Of a stretch of 64,000 nucleotides of DNA, positions 8,207 to 17,460 are shown piece after piece (the stretch's first letter is position 1; every line of letters starts with the position of its first letter). Made by a program: the position numbers and the translations under genes. Source of the stretch: Psychrobacillus faecigallinarum (GTDB lineage: Bacteria > Bacillota > Bacilli > Bacillales_A > Planococcaceae); the NCBI RefSeq assembly GCF_014836595.1, contig NZ_JACSQO010000012.1:1-64000 (forward strand), given 5' to 3'. Below the pieces are notes generated by a model, which worked only from the letters and a program-made list of their open reading frames with translations, did not search any database and was not told where the DNA came from.

Positions 8207-8222
8207 TAGCCCCCTCTTTTAT
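8191..8222 (+). terminator. terminator after the resolvase remnant
   Basis: AAAAGAGG pairs with CCTCTTTT. The hairpin spans the resolvase stop codon and ends in TTTTATT. Confidence 0.6.
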
Positions 8223-8313
8223 TGTGCATATTTAATTTGATTTTTGTACATATCCTATATATATATGGTATTGGTATTGCTATTTATATCTAAATTTATT
8301 TTTGCACAATAAA
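8218..8313. repeat. 11-bp inverted repeat flanking the gap before the SEC-C gene
   Basis: TTTATTGTGCA (8218-8228) and TGCACAATAAA (8303-8313) are perfect inverted copies 74 bases apart. They could form a large stem in the 3' region of the SEC-C transcript or be the trace of an old insertion. No function can be assigned. Confidence 0.5.
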
Positions 8314-8323
8314 GTACAATTTT

Positions 8324-10480
8324 CTATTTGTTTTTACCACAACATCTTTTATACTTTTTACCACTTCCGCAAAAACAAGGCTTTTTTCTTCCACCAGTGT
8401 TTGGTTCTGTTTTGCTTTTAGGTATATAAGGATTTTCTTCAAAATAGTGATCTAAATAAACAATATTTCGATCTGTTAGTTCTGTTCTATAAACCGGTTT
8501 AAATTGTTTAGATACTTTATTTTTTAAATGCTTAATTGATTCTGGTTCCATTAGAAAATTAATTAAATCTTCTTCGTCTGGTACATCACCTTTCCAAGCA
8601 TCACTATATTTTATTAAGACGTGAGTGTCTGATTTTTTTCCAAATCCCCCATAATAACTTTCAGGATTCGTGAAAAACTTACCTAATGTTGAAACATCCG
8701 TTATATATACTCCATCTAACTCTAAAGGAGTGTAATTATAAACATTTGTACAAAGAATCTTTATGATATTACTTTGACAATCCAAATCAAATCTCAATTT
8801 TTCATTAATAATTTCAAAATCTTGTTTTAAAATCATTTCTCTTCTATTTAATTGTTCAATTCCTTCTTTAATAATATCCATATTTTTAAAATGGTCTTTC
8901 CCTGTATATGGTTGGAACATGTTCTTAAATTCTATGATAATAGTTGTATTACCCATTTTAGCAATTAAATCATATTCAATTTCCTTCCCATCAGAAGCCG
9001 CAAACTTAATATTACTTTCTATATTCAAATATTTGTTCTTTTCAAGTATTCTTGTTACTGATTTTTCAAATCCAAAACCTTTTTTTGCAATTTTAAAACC
9101 ACACTGTTTAATCCATTCTTGAACAGCTTTTTGTATATTTAAGTGAGTAAATAAATACGGCGTATATATTACAGTTTGGTTATCAATATGTACTAAAGGT
9201 TTAGAAAATAAGTCGTATCCTCGATTTAAGGTTGAACCATACACAAAAATATCTATTACCCTTAAAGAAAGTTCTTCTGAATAACCTTTAATTATTGAAA
9301 ATGATTTAGCTAACTTGTCTTTCCGTATTTTCGGTACTAAGAAACTAAAATCACCATCAATACCTTCTTCTGGATATTTTTTATCTTCGCTAATAAGGCT
9401 AATAGTTATCATAAATTCTAAGAAATTTAAAATCAAATCCACATTAACTTCATTTTTAGACAATTTAAAATAGTATTCATCTAAAAATTTCAGTTCAATG
9501 TCAATTTTTTTTTTTGCTATCACCTTAATTGTGTTATATTCTACTTCCGTTAAATTATTAATAAGATCTAATGTCCCATATTTTGATAATTTCTTTATAA
9601 GTTCATAGGCTTTTCTTACATCACTTTCCTGTGCTTTAGTTGTTAGTAAGGCCTTGGAGTTAATTTGATAATTTAATCTATTCACACCGTAAAAGTTAGC
9701 TAATTCAACTTCTTCTATCTTTGGTACATAACAAAATATATTCTCATTAGTTTCTGTAGTCTTCTCAATGAAGAATCCCCAGTCTTCGTATTTAAATTTT
9801 TCCCATAAAGTAGTTAGAACTAAGCGTTGTTGTGTTACATATAGTAATTCTTCAAATCCTCCATCATTATATGGAGAAATTTTATTTTGAACTATTGGGC
9901 TTCCTAATTTCTCACTTCTTTTTTTGAAATATAAAAAAGGTATAATCAAATTGATAATTTCTACTAAAGTATCTAATATTTCATTTAGAGAGACTTTTAC
10001 TTCATGACCTATACTTTCAAATTCATGTGATTTGTTCGCAACAAATTCATCAAATCCTGTGAGTATATTTTTATTAATTGGACTATATTTATCTGTTTTG
10101 GAAAGTGTATATTGATCTTGTAAATAGCTTAATAATGTCTGAATTTGAATATCAAGTGGTTTTTTAATAAATTGATTCGCATTTAGTCTGTCCGTATTAG
10201 TCGATAAATTAAAATATAAACTTTCATAAACTCCATAAATTATATATATATCATTTAAAAATTTTGGTGGAAACTCTGTTGATTTCTCAAATATTCCATC
10301 TACAACATCAGTTAAAAAGGTAAAATCATTTATTGTATAATCCATACTTATTACATCTTTAAAAAAACTTTGAAAGACTATATTTCTTTTAAAATTTCCT
10401 GGATTGCTTTGAAACAACTCAAACAAGTTATCAATAAAATTTTGTTTATCTACTAAGTATGTACTTTTTAATTTTTCCAT
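8324..10480 (-). CDS. putative PD-(D/E)XK nuclease with C-terminal SEC-C zinc motif (718 aa)
   Basis: The last 17 residues, CFCGSGKKYKRCCGKNK, are a SEC-C metal-binding motif (C-x-C-x8-C-C). Around residues 495-520 the order EIEYD, then TIIIEFKN, then EQLNRR about 30 residues later resembles a PD-(D/E)XK nuclease core (D, ExK, Q). The first 450 residues are helical and unrecognised. The ATG follows an AGGGGTG site. It stands alone in the island between a decayed resolvase and a non-coding stretch. A role in DNA cleavage or defence is inferred from the motif and context. A SEC-C protein with a non-catalytic fold is the alternative. Confidence 0.6.
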   Translation of the reverse strand: MEKLKSTYLVDKQNFIDNLFELFQSNPGNFKRNIVFQSFFKDVISMDYTINDFTFLTDVVDGIFEKSTEFPPKFLNDIYIIYGVYESLYFNLSTNTDRLNANQFIKKPLDIQIQTLLSYLQDQYTLSKTDKYSPINKNILTGFDEFVANKSHEFESIGHEVKVSLNEILDTLVEIINLIIPFLYFKKRSEKLGSPIVQNKISPYNDGGFEELLYVTQQRLVLTTLWEKFKYEDWGFFIEKTTETNENIFCYVPKIEEVELANFYGVNRLNYQINSKALLTTKAQESDVRKAYELIKKLSKYGTLDLINNLTEVEYNTIKVIAKKKIDIELKFLDEYYFKLSKNEVNVDLILNFLEFMITISLISEDKKYPEEGIDGDFSFLVPKIRKDKLAKSFSIIKGYSEELSLRVIDIFVYGSTLNRGYDLFSKPLVHIDNQTVIYTPYLFTHLNIQKAVQEWIKQCGFKIAKKGFGFEKSVTRILEKNKYLNIESNIKFAASDGKEIEYDLIAKMGNTTIIIEFKNMFQPYTGKDHFKNMDIIKEGIEQLNRREMILKQDFEIINEKLRFDLDCQSNIIKILCTNVYNYTPLELDGVYITDVSTLGKFFTNPESYYGGFGKKSDTHVLIKYSDAWKGDVPDEEDLINFLMEPESIKHLKNKVSKQFKPVYRTELTDRNIVYLDHYFEENPYIPKSKTEPNTGGRKKPCFCGSGKKYKRCCGKNK

Positions 10481-10554
10481 AACAACACCCCTATTCAGTA
10501 AAATTTTACCATGAGTCCAGAGTTGAGGACAACGGCTTGGTGCAAAAAATGAAT

Positions 10555-11159
10555 GCCTATATTTTAGAAACTAATCTAATAGAATCTAAAACATAGACAG
10601 CCATTTGCTTATGTATGTACATGAATCCGTCATTTGAGGTATCCGTATATGTATGCCCTTGTTATGTGTCCTTTCGAACAATTCACCTACTATCTACTTC
10701 TGCCCCCGGATAGTGCTTGTAATCCTTTATACTTGCCTTACACGTAGCGTAAATGCTTATCCTACTGTTACGAGGAACTCGGCAACAATTACAATCAACG
10801 GTGAATACTGCTTAGCCGTAACTAATCAGATCTTCCACTCCTAGCCGTTAATGGTCGCTAACACCATTCAGATACTTGCACTAACAAGGAAGTACTTTAT
10901 TGTATCCTAGACTTAGTTATTGCAGCGGTTAAGTCATAACCTTTCAAGTTTATTTTTGATTGGTGTGAGTAGGCATTCCACCAAAGAATTTTACCTAAAA
11001 AAGGCAATAGGAAACTAGACCTTTACAGATTTACTTTTTTTCAAGTAAAATAAAGGCATTGAAATTCGTATTTAATTTACAAGGTTAAAACGATTTGTAC
11101 TAACGTGTCGCAAAACACTTAGGACGTGGGAAGGTGTTAGTTGCACCTTCTCTTTTTTT
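10555..11159 (+). ncRNA. candidate long structured RNA (no known family recognised)
   Basis: About 600 bases without a supportable gene lie between the SEC-C gene and the integrase. Base composition is less AT-rich than the flanks. Several short hairpins are spaced along the plus strand: CTATNTTTTAGA arms at 10558-10593, ACTATC/GATAGT 10689-10714, CGAG-gaa-CTCG 10771-10781, ACGG/CCGT 10798-10819, AATGGT/ACCATT 10850-10868, GGTTA/TAACC 10927-10941. The stretch ends in a strong plus-strand terminator with no gene to serve. This is an inference; decayed DNA is the alternative. Confidence 0.3.
11130..11159 (+). terminator. strong orphan terminator on the plus strand
   Basis: GAAGGTG (11130-11136) and CACCTTC (11144-11150) form the stem, followed by TC and seven Ts. 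There is no protein-coding gene on the plus strand within 3 kb upstream except the resolvase remnant, which has its own terminator. Confidence 0.8.
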
Positions 11160-11161
11160 GT

Positions 11162-12089
11162 CTATTTAATCCTCACTTTATTAAGTGGTGATTTAATCCT
11201 CCCTATTTCAAGAATTGTTTCTGTTACCAAACCTCTTAAATAATTCGATGTAATTTGAGTATCATAATGCCCCATTAAACGACTTAAACTGTAAATATCC
11301 AATCCGTTTTTTAGCTACTTATGTGCAAAGTAATGGCGGCAATCATGTGGTGAACATCTAACCTCTTTTCTCACGCCGGCATTTTTACAATGTTCCTTTA
11401 GAATCTTATTTATCCGCGAACGTGATAACCTCATAGCTGATTGATCTAAAAAGTAATAGCCCTCTATTTCGGCTTTACGCTTACGTTTAAAACGGTGTTT
11501 CTTTAGTTCTTCATATTTCCGCATATACTTTCGCATGATCTGTGATATATAAATTTGCCGCTGCTTAGATCCTTTACCATTAATCGTAATATGTTTAAAT
11601 GGAACATCACTTACTTTAATATCACATAGTTCACTAACACGTATTCCAGTATCAAATAGCATAATTAAAATTAACTTATCGCGTACATTTGGTTTCTTCT
11701 TCAACGTCACACAGTATTCTTTTTACTTCTTCATCTGTAAACGTCTTAATGATCCGCTTTTCTTCCTTCAAGTTTTTAATACGTCGCATAGGATTTTTAA
11801 ACTCATCAATCCATTCTTCATCTACTAGCCCATTAAAGAACACCCTTAATGTAGCTATGCTGCTATTAATCGTTATCGCTTTCTCAACGCCTAAACTTAA
11901 ACAATGGCGGATATATTCTTTAATATGTCGCGGTGTTACATCTTCAATTTCTGTAATACTGTATTCCTCTACCATGAAGGTAAGCCAACGATTTAAGCGA
12001 TATGTAGTTAACTCCATATACTTTTCTTTACGCCCTTGTATTTGCTGATTAATTTTAAAGTCATCAATCAACTCACTAATTTTAACCAA
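11162..12089 (-). pseudogene. tyrosine recombinase (island integrase), frameshifted and interrupted by an amber stop
   Basis: The N-terminal core-binding domain (ISELIDDFKINQQIQGRKEK onward) runs from a TTG start at 12089 to about 11690. There the frame shifts within GAAGAAGAAACCAAAT. The catalytic domain continues in the next frame (LILIMLFDTGIRVSEL, with the first catalytic Arg; SPHDCRHYFAH, with His/Arg). It then meets a TAG at 11315-11317, after which the same frame still reads LKNGLDIYSLSRLMGHYDTQ and a Tyr-containing SNYLRGL. So the gene has a frameshift and a nonsense codon. It directly abuts the guaA terminator. Confidence 0.88.
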
Positions 12090-12092
12090 AAC

Positions 12093-12144
12093 AAAAAGAC
12101 CCCCTTAAAAGTTACTTGTTATAAATAACTAAAAAGAGAGTCTT
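12093..12144 (-). terminator. guaA terminator
   Basis: AAGACTCTC (12136-12144) pairs with GGGGGTCTT (12096-12104), with G-U pairs, around an inner AGTTATTT/AAGTAACT stem. The minus strand then reads TTTTTGTTTT. The integrase's TTG start lies in this T-tract. Confidence 0.75.
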
Positions 12145-12248
12145 ATATTTAACATATGAATAGTTGCACGTTAATCACATATTTAGGGATTAACAACTGC
12201 ATTAGACATTGGTATGACTGCCTTTACACCTTTTATAGGTATAAAGTA

Positions 12249-13802
12249 TTATTCCCACTCAATCGTAGCTGGTGGTTTACTCGTAATGTCATACAGTACG
12301 CGGTTGATGTGTGCTACTTCGTTTACTAAACGAACAGATACTTTTTCTAGAACGTCCCATGGGATACGTGCCCAGTCAGAGGTCATACCGTCGATAGATG
12401 TTACTGCACGGATACCGATTGCGTAGTCATAAGTTCTTGCATCTCCCATTACACCGACGCTACGGATATCAGGAAGTACAGTGAAGTATTGCCAGATATC
12501 GCGTTCTAAACCAGCTTTAGCGATTTCTTCGCGTAGGATTGCATCTGATTCACGCACGATTTCTAGTTTCTCTTCTGTTACTTCTCCTAATACTCGGATA
12601 GCTAGTCCAGGACCTGGGAATGGTTGACGCCATACGATTTCATCCGCTAAGCCAAGCTCTGAACCTAACTCGCGAACCTCATCTTTAAATAAAGTTTTAA
12701 GAGGTTCAATTAGCTTGAATTGCATGTCCTCTGGAAGTCCACCAACATTATGGTGAGATTTAATCGTTTGAGCAGTAGCTGTACCACTCTCGATAATGTC
12801 TGTATAAAGAGTTCCTTGTGCTAGGAAATCCATACCTTCTAGCTTAGAAGCCTCATCATCAAAAACATAGATAAATTCATTACCTATAATTTTACGTTTT
12901 TTCTCTGGATCAGATACTCCAGCCAATTTACTCATAAAACGCTCACGAGCATCAATTTTAATAACGTTCATATTGAAGCCTTCAGTGAAGGTTTTCATTA
13001 CACCTTCTGCTTCGCCTTTGCGAAGTAGATTATGGTCAACGAACATACAAGTCAGCTGGTCACCAATTGCTTTATGGATTAACACTGCAACTACAGAAGA
13101 ATCTACTCCGCCGCTTAGTGCACATAGAACTTTTTTGTCTCCAACTGTTTCTCGGATTTTTTCAATTTCCATCTCGATGAAGCTTTCCATTGACCAATCA
13201 CCTTTTGCTTTACAAACATCAAATACGAACTGGCGAAGTAATTCTAATCCGTATACAGAGTGACGAACTTCTGGATGGAATTGTACTGCATATAAGCCTT
13301 TTTCAACATTAGCCATTGCTGCAATGTCACAAGATGGACTTGTAGCGATTACCTCAAAACCTTCTGGAGCTGCTGTCACATGGTCTCCATGACTCATCCA
13401 CACTACATGGTTAGAAGGAAGATCACCAAACAATGTCGTTGGATTCTTTATATCTATTTCAGCTCTACCATATTCTCTTGTAAAAGACTTTTCTACTTTT
13501 CCACCAAATTGATAAGCCATCAACTGCATTCCATAGCAAATTCCCAAAATCGGAATATTTAAGTCATAGATTGCTTTGTCAATGTGAAAAGCGTTAGTGT
13601 CATAAACAGAATTTGGACCACCAGAGAAAATAATTCCTGTAGCGTTCATTTTTTTTATATCCTCTGCTGTTACTGTGTGAGGATGTAACTCACTATAAAC
13701 TCCGAATTCACGGATACGACGTGTGATTAGTTGATTGTATTGACTACCGAAATCTAGAACAACAATCTTTTCTTGCTCTTTCAACAATGGAGTTGAAGAC
13801 AT
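12249..13802 (-). CDS. guaA: GMP synthase (glutamine-hydrolysing)
   Basis: This 517-residue enzyme converts XMP to GMP using glutamine and ATP. The class I glutaminase domain has the nucleophile motif GICYGMQ and the QFHPE His-Glu pair. The PP-loop SGGVDSS marks the ATP pyrophosphatase domain. The C-terminus is the dimerisation domain ending PPATIEWE. The start was set at 13802: GAGGTGG lies seven bases before this ATG, while a start two codons upstream would be too close to it. The last 164 bases are identical to the displaced copy at 4365-4528. The gene remains complete despite integration at its 3' end. A guanine riboswitch lies upstream. Confidence 0.95.
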   Translation of the reverse strand: MSSTPLLKEQEKIVVLDFGSQYNQLITRRIREFGVYSELHPHTVTAEDIKKMNATGIIFSGGPNSVYDTNAFHIDKAIYDLNIPILGICYGMQLMAYQFGGKVEKSFTREYGRAEIDIKNPTTLFGDLPSNHVVWMSHGDHVTAAPEGFEVIATSPSCDIAAMANVEKGLYAVQFHPEVRHSVYGLELLRQFVFDVCKAKGDWSMESFIEMEIEKIRETVGDKKVLCALSGGVDSSVVAVLIHKAIGDQLTCMFVDHNLLRKGEAEGVMKTFTEGFNMNVIKIDARERFMSKLAGVSDPEKKRKIIGNEFIYVFDDEASKLEGMDFLAQGTLYTDIIESGTATAQTIKSHHNVGGLPEDMQFKLIEPLKTLFKDEVRELGSELGLADEIVWRQPFPGPGLAIRVLGEVTEEKLEIVRESDAILREEIAKAGLERDIWQYFTVLPDIRSVGVMGDARTYDYAIGIRAVTSIDGMTSDWARIPWDVLEKVSVRLVNEVAHINRVLYDITSKPPATIEWE

Positions 13803-13848
13803 ATGCATTCCACCTCTTCTAATATTTGTGCCAATTCACTACGTATAC

Positions 13849-13887
13849 AAAAAAACGCGTGCGAAAGTATCCTCTTTCTACGCGTTT
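13849..13887 (-). terminator. guaA leader terminator
   Basis: AAACGCGT pairs with ACGCGTTT, with an inner GAAAG/CTTTC pair, followed on the minus strand by a run of Ts. It lies between the purine aptamer and the guaA start, as needed for transcriptional attenuation. Confidence 0.8.
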
Positions 13888-13903
13888 ATGCTTACTACAT
13901 TAA

Positions 13904-13948
13904 AAGGTGAATGCCGCCACCTAAAAAAGGCATGACTGCATTCACCTT
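13904..13948 (-). promoter_or_regulatory. alternative hairpin of the guaA riboswitch
   Basis: AAGGTGAATGC and GCATTCACCTT form an 11-bp stem. Its 5' arm overlaps the last four bases of the aptamer's P1 3' strand (13945-13948), so the two structures compete. The exact switching mechanism cannot be read off with confidence. Confidence 0.55.
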
Positions 13949-14015
13949 CATAGTCAAGTTATTAATGGTAACTTGGTAGAAACATCCGAACCATATTATC
14001 GGACATATACGAGGG
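13945..14015 (-). promoter_or_regulatory. purine (guanine-class) riboswitch aptamer, guaA leader
   Basis: The minus strand shows P1 (CCCTCGTA with TATGAAGG, one mismatch), a P2 arm GTCCG with its ATATGG-containing loop, the core TTTCTACC, a P3 arm AAGTTA with its loop, then TTGACTATGA. The specificity base is C, indicating guanine. This is the second such riboswitch in the window. Confidence 0.9.
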
Positions 14016-14065
14016 CAACTGGTCAATTTAATTTGACTTCAGTTTACAGGTTGTTGAGGTTAAAA

Positions 14066-16258
14066 TCAACCGCTTAGCTGATTGATTAAATATTCCCAAC
14101 TTTCTCTAATTGACGCGTAATTGAGTTCAGTTTTATTGTTACCATAAAATCCTTGTTGATACGCTTTAGTTAGCCTTATCATATGAGTATCGCCAAAGTC
14201 CTTGTCTACTTTTCGTGCAAAGTCCATCAAGGTTTGACCTTGCTCTCTTACAAGGCCGCGACGACTCAATTGCCGTAGCAGCTGATGATACATTTTTTCG
14301 AAGGAATTCCAGTCATTTTTTCGCAGCCTTGATGTTGGGATTAAAACCTTTGACAACCATTTGCCTCGGTGTATGTAGGCAAATAAGCTTAAGATTCCAA
14401 GGATAATGACAAACCAAAGGATTGTCACTTTCTTCTTACTTATCCAGTCTATAATGGTTTGTAAAAAAGCTGTAAAGCTGAAAGACACTTCATCCTCTTT
14501 TTTAGATCCTTCGCTCTTAGGAGTTTCCTGTTGTTCTTCTGGCGTTAGTAGTTCGTCTGTCTGTTTCTCAACATCGTATACAATATTAGCGCTTGAAGAG
14601 AAGCCGATCGTTGGCTCAAACGTTATCCATCCCACATTTGGAAAATAAGCTTCTACCCATGAGTGTGCGTTATTGTTCGTTATCTCATAGACATCTCCCA
14701 AATTCTCCATATTCGTACGATCCCCAGGTGCAAAGCCCTTCACCCAACGTGCTGGAATATCAATAGAACGAAGTAAAACTACCATAGATGTAGAAAAGTT
14801 ATCGCAATACCCTACCTTCGTATCAAACAGAAATTGGTCTACGTAATCGGTGTCCTTATCAGGTATTGCAGCCATTGTTTGGTTGTAGCTAAAACTATTT
14901 GATCTAAAATATCTTTCAATACTATTCGCCTTATCATAGAGGCTTGACTTGTCTTGTGTAATACTAACTGCTAGCTCTCTCACTCTATCTGGCAATGTAT
15001 CTGGTAGCTGCAAATATCTATCAAAATCACTAGATAATGAATTCAAGCTCTCTGTATTAGTAGCACGCAACGCTTTCAGGCTGTACGTAGGCTCACTAAA
15101 TGAAACATTGTAATCCCATAGACTAGAATTAGAGCTATTAAGAACCGAAATTTTTTGATTTAATGGGTTTCGTGTAAACATTGCTTCTTCATTTGTTTGT
15201 ATGCTTTTAATGCCATATGGCTGAAGGATTAACGGAAAATCTTGTGCCATAACTATGTTGGCATCTGTTGTTAAATTATCTTCTCCTGGTGGTATATCGC
15301 TTTCAAATATCTCTCCAATTCCAAAGTTTTGAAGCTCTACCTCACTCTCCGACTGAATCCACCCTTTAGAGGTATATGTGTCCTTTGTTTCTACCTTCCA
15401 ATATTGTTGTGTATTTACATCTGCCCAAAAAATAGGCGTATCATCGCTTTGGAAGGCACCACCTAACTGTTCATCATTTTCTCCATATCCAACCTTCTTT
15501 ATGCCGCCTGTACCTTTCACTCCTCCCTCACGCTCGTCCACTTCAAGAGTAGAAGTAGTGAAAAAAGGAACAGGATCTGGCCAGATTGGTCCTGCTTTTG
15601 GCAAAGCATAAGCTGTGATACCGCTAATTGCAAGCAGCAGTATTAAGCTGCCGATGGAAGCAGTAATAAAAGTACCTTTAAGTGATATATTATTCTCTAC
15701 CAATAGCTTTTGAATGTACAATAATCCCATAATTATAAATCCAGATATTAGAGTAGTGACTATGGAATCTTTACCACTATACGGGCTAAATGCATCCAAA
15801 ATGGTTATAAATAATACCGTGAGGATAAAAAATAGCAGAAGTGTCTTCCGAACTCTAATCCAATAATTTAATAAGTAGGTCGTCATCCAAAGCAATACAA
15901 AAAATAAAAACGTACGGAATGGATCAGTAATCGCTCCCCATTCTTGACTAAAAATAGCAGACAAGTTATGTAGAAGCTCTACACCAAGATAATCTAAAGA
16001 AACCTTCGAGAAAAAGGAGTAATCAGTGTATATATAAACTATTATCCAACATATAAATAATAACTTAATAGGTATAGCAAGCTTCCAATCCAATTTAATA
16101 AAGTAAAAGAAGAATGAGATGGCCAAATAAAAGACAAACAATGACAAATGGTCTGTATCTGTCAATTCCATTACCGGCTTTAACCATTCCACCATCAAAA
16201 GACAAGTAAATATATAAATGAGAAGAGAAACTATTTTCTGCTGGTAGCTTTCTTTCAT
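14066..16258 (-). CDS. transglutaminase-like membrane protein (YebA family)
   Basis: This 730-residue protein has about six N-terminal membrane helices (residues 10-215), then an external transglutaminase-like domain, then one more helix near 615-635 and a cytoplasmic DUF4129-like tail. The catalytic Cys is in VGYCDNFSTSMVVLLRS (about 478) and the His in NNNAHSWVEAYFP (about 523). The ATG overlaps the upstream DUF58 stop by four bases (ATGA). In B. subtilis the same trio (yeaC, yeaD, yebA) precedes guaA. A role in the cell envelope or in peptide cross-linking/cleavage is only inferred. Confidence 0.88.
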   Translation of the reverse strand: MKESYQQKIVSLLIYIFTCLLMVEWLKPVMELTDTDHLSLFVFYLAISFFFYFIKLDWKLAIPIKLLFICWIIVYIYTDYSFFSKVSLDYLGVELLHNLSAIFSQEWGAITDPFRTFLFFVLLWMTTYLLNYWIRVRKTLLLFFILTVLFITILDAFSPYSGKDSIVTTLISGFIIMGLLYIQKLLVENNISLKGTFITASIGSLILLLAISGITAYALPKAGPIWPDPVPFFTTSTLEVDEREGGVKGTGGIKKVGYGENDEQLGGAFQSDDTPIFWADVNTQQYWKVETKDTYTSKGWIQSESEVELQNFGIGEIFESDIPPGEDNLTTDANIVMAQDFPLILQPYGIKSIQTNEEAMFTRNPLNQKISVLNSSNSSLWDYNVSFSEPTYSLKALRATNTESLNSLSSDFDRYLQLPDTLPDRVRELAVSITQDKSSLYDKANSIERYFRSNSFSYNQTMAAIPDKDTDYVDQFLFDTKVGYCDNFSTSMVVLLRSIDIPARWVKGFAPGDRTNMENLGDVYEITNNNAHSWVEAYFPNVGWITFEPTIGFSSSANIVYDVEKQTDELLTPEEQQETPKSEGSKKEDEVSFSFTAFLQTIIDWISKKKVTILWFVIILGILSLFAYIHRGKWLSKVLIPTSRLRKNDWNSFEKMYHQLLRQLSRRGLVREQGQTLMDFARKVDKDFGDTHMIRLTKAYQQGFYGNNKTELNYASIRESWEYLINQLSG

Positions 16259-17460
16259 GAGCGATTCACCTCCATAAACGCTTGGGCAAAACGATCCTTC
16301 GTAATATTATGAACTTCAACTCCTCTACTTTTCGCATACTGGTAGAGGGCATTTTCATTTTTATTTGGTTTTTCGTCTTTATTTTTCACGACAAAACAAC
16401 GACACACTCGCAGGTTTCCAGCATTTCGTTGTATCCCATCAACCCACTCATGTGTTAACTCGCTAGTAATGTATAACAATGAAGTTGCTTGAGCCAAAGT
16501 AGGCTCTTGCGATATTACTTGATCGATTGGCTTGTCTAAATCTGGCTGTACCTTCGTTAGATGATAAAGCACTCTATGAAGCTGTTCCTCATTTTCTACA
16601 TTCTGTACGAAAAAACGATTCTGCCCTATAGATAGAAAAGCGCTACTAGCTTGGTGACGGACAATCGCCTGCATAATAGATGCAGATAAATCTACCACGT
16701 CCTCGAACATAGGAGACAAAGTCCGATCGATTAATATAAACAAATCCTGTGATTGACGATCCTCAAATTCCTTTGTTTTAAGGGTTTGAGTACGAGCAAA
16801 TGACTTCCAGTGTATCCAGGATACTCGGTCCCCGGGCTGATAGGAGCGAACCCCCGTAGCCATAGAAGTATCCTTCATAACCTGAATTCTTGAGGCCGCT
16901 GCTCCCTGATCATACCTAGTTTCGATAGGAATATAAACCATATCCACTAGATTTGGAAAGACGAGTAAGGTTTTAGTATTAGGAATAAATACATTTTTTT
17001 TCACCCATCCGAACAAATCGCTTATTTCGATTGATGTTCCTTCTAATACATGCTCCCCACGAGGCATATGTTCAATTTCATATGTCCAGGTAAATTCTTT
17101 TTTCATACCCCAAAAGATGAGCTGTTTCTTAGAGCCTGTATGCAAAAGTGAATTACTCACTCTTTCTTCAAACCAAACAAACAGCAAGGGAAAGCTATCA
17201 TTTCTTGTCACCTTGATTGTTGCAGAGAATTTTCCTCCGCTATATACCTTTCGTGTTTCAATCGTCCGCTCGGCCTCTAATTTGGATAGAGGATAAAAAA
17301 ACAGGAGCACCGAATATAGAGCTATAGGGACAATGAGGTAAAAAAGAAACCAGCTCACAAATCCTCCCTGGAACATTGCGTAAACAAAAGCGACCACTAA
17401 TAGAAGGAGGACTCCACCAATACCTTTAAGTTTCTTAAATCCCTCTAACCAACTATTCAT
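16255..17460 (-). CDS. DUF58 domain protein (YeaD family)
   Basis: This 401-residue protein has two N-terminal membrane helices (residues 12-55) and a C-terminal DUF58 domain. The family signature GVRSYQPGDRVSWIHWKSFA is present near residues 200-220, followed by a von Willebrand A-like core (LFILIDRTLSP). DUF58 proteins work with MoxR ATPases, which matches the gene just upstream. Both junctions are 4-base ATGA overlaps, so the three genes are translationally coupled. Confidence 0.9.
   Translation of the reverse strand: MNSWLEGFKKLKGIGGVLLLLVVAFVYAMFQGGFVSWFLFYLIVPIALYSVLLFFYPLSKLEAERTIETRKVYSGGKFSATIKVTRNDSFPLLFVWFEERVSNSLLHTGSKKQLIFWGMKKEFTWTYEIEHMPRGEHVLEGTSIEISDLFGWVKKNVFIPNTKTLLVFPNLVDMVYIPIETRYDQGAAASRIQVMKDTSMATGVRSYQPGDRVSWIHWKSFARTQTLKTKEFEDRQSQDLFILIDRTLSPMFEDVVDLSASIMQAIVRHQASSAFLSIGQNRFFVQNVENEEQLHRVLYHLTKVQPDLDKPIDQVISQEPTLAQATSLLYITSELTHEWVDGIQRNAGNLRVCRCFVVKNKDEKPNKNENALYQYAKSRGVEVHNITKDRFAQAFMEVNRS

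Larger units (their letters stand above)
4615..12248. mobile_element. defence-type genomic island integrated at guaA
   Basis: The 7.6-kb segment is bounded by direct copies of the guaA 3' end and has a tyrosine recombinase next to intact guaA. Its contents are a Septu-like ATPase/HNH pair, a decayed resolvase, a putative nuclease with a SEC-C tail and a long non-coding stretch. It is visibly more AT-rich than the host genes. guaA's 3' end is a well-known target of integrases. The element is probably immobile because its integrase is broken. Confidence 0.8.

Noticed and set aside
10653..10844. 63-residue plus-strand frame in the island non-coding region
   Set aside because: No ribosome binding site, no recognisable protein pattern, and local hairpins suggest RNA structure or decay.
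10555..11159. tmRNA or 23S rRNA fragment
   Set aside because: A short GGAACTCGGCAA-like match is isolated; flanking bases do not follow either RNA.
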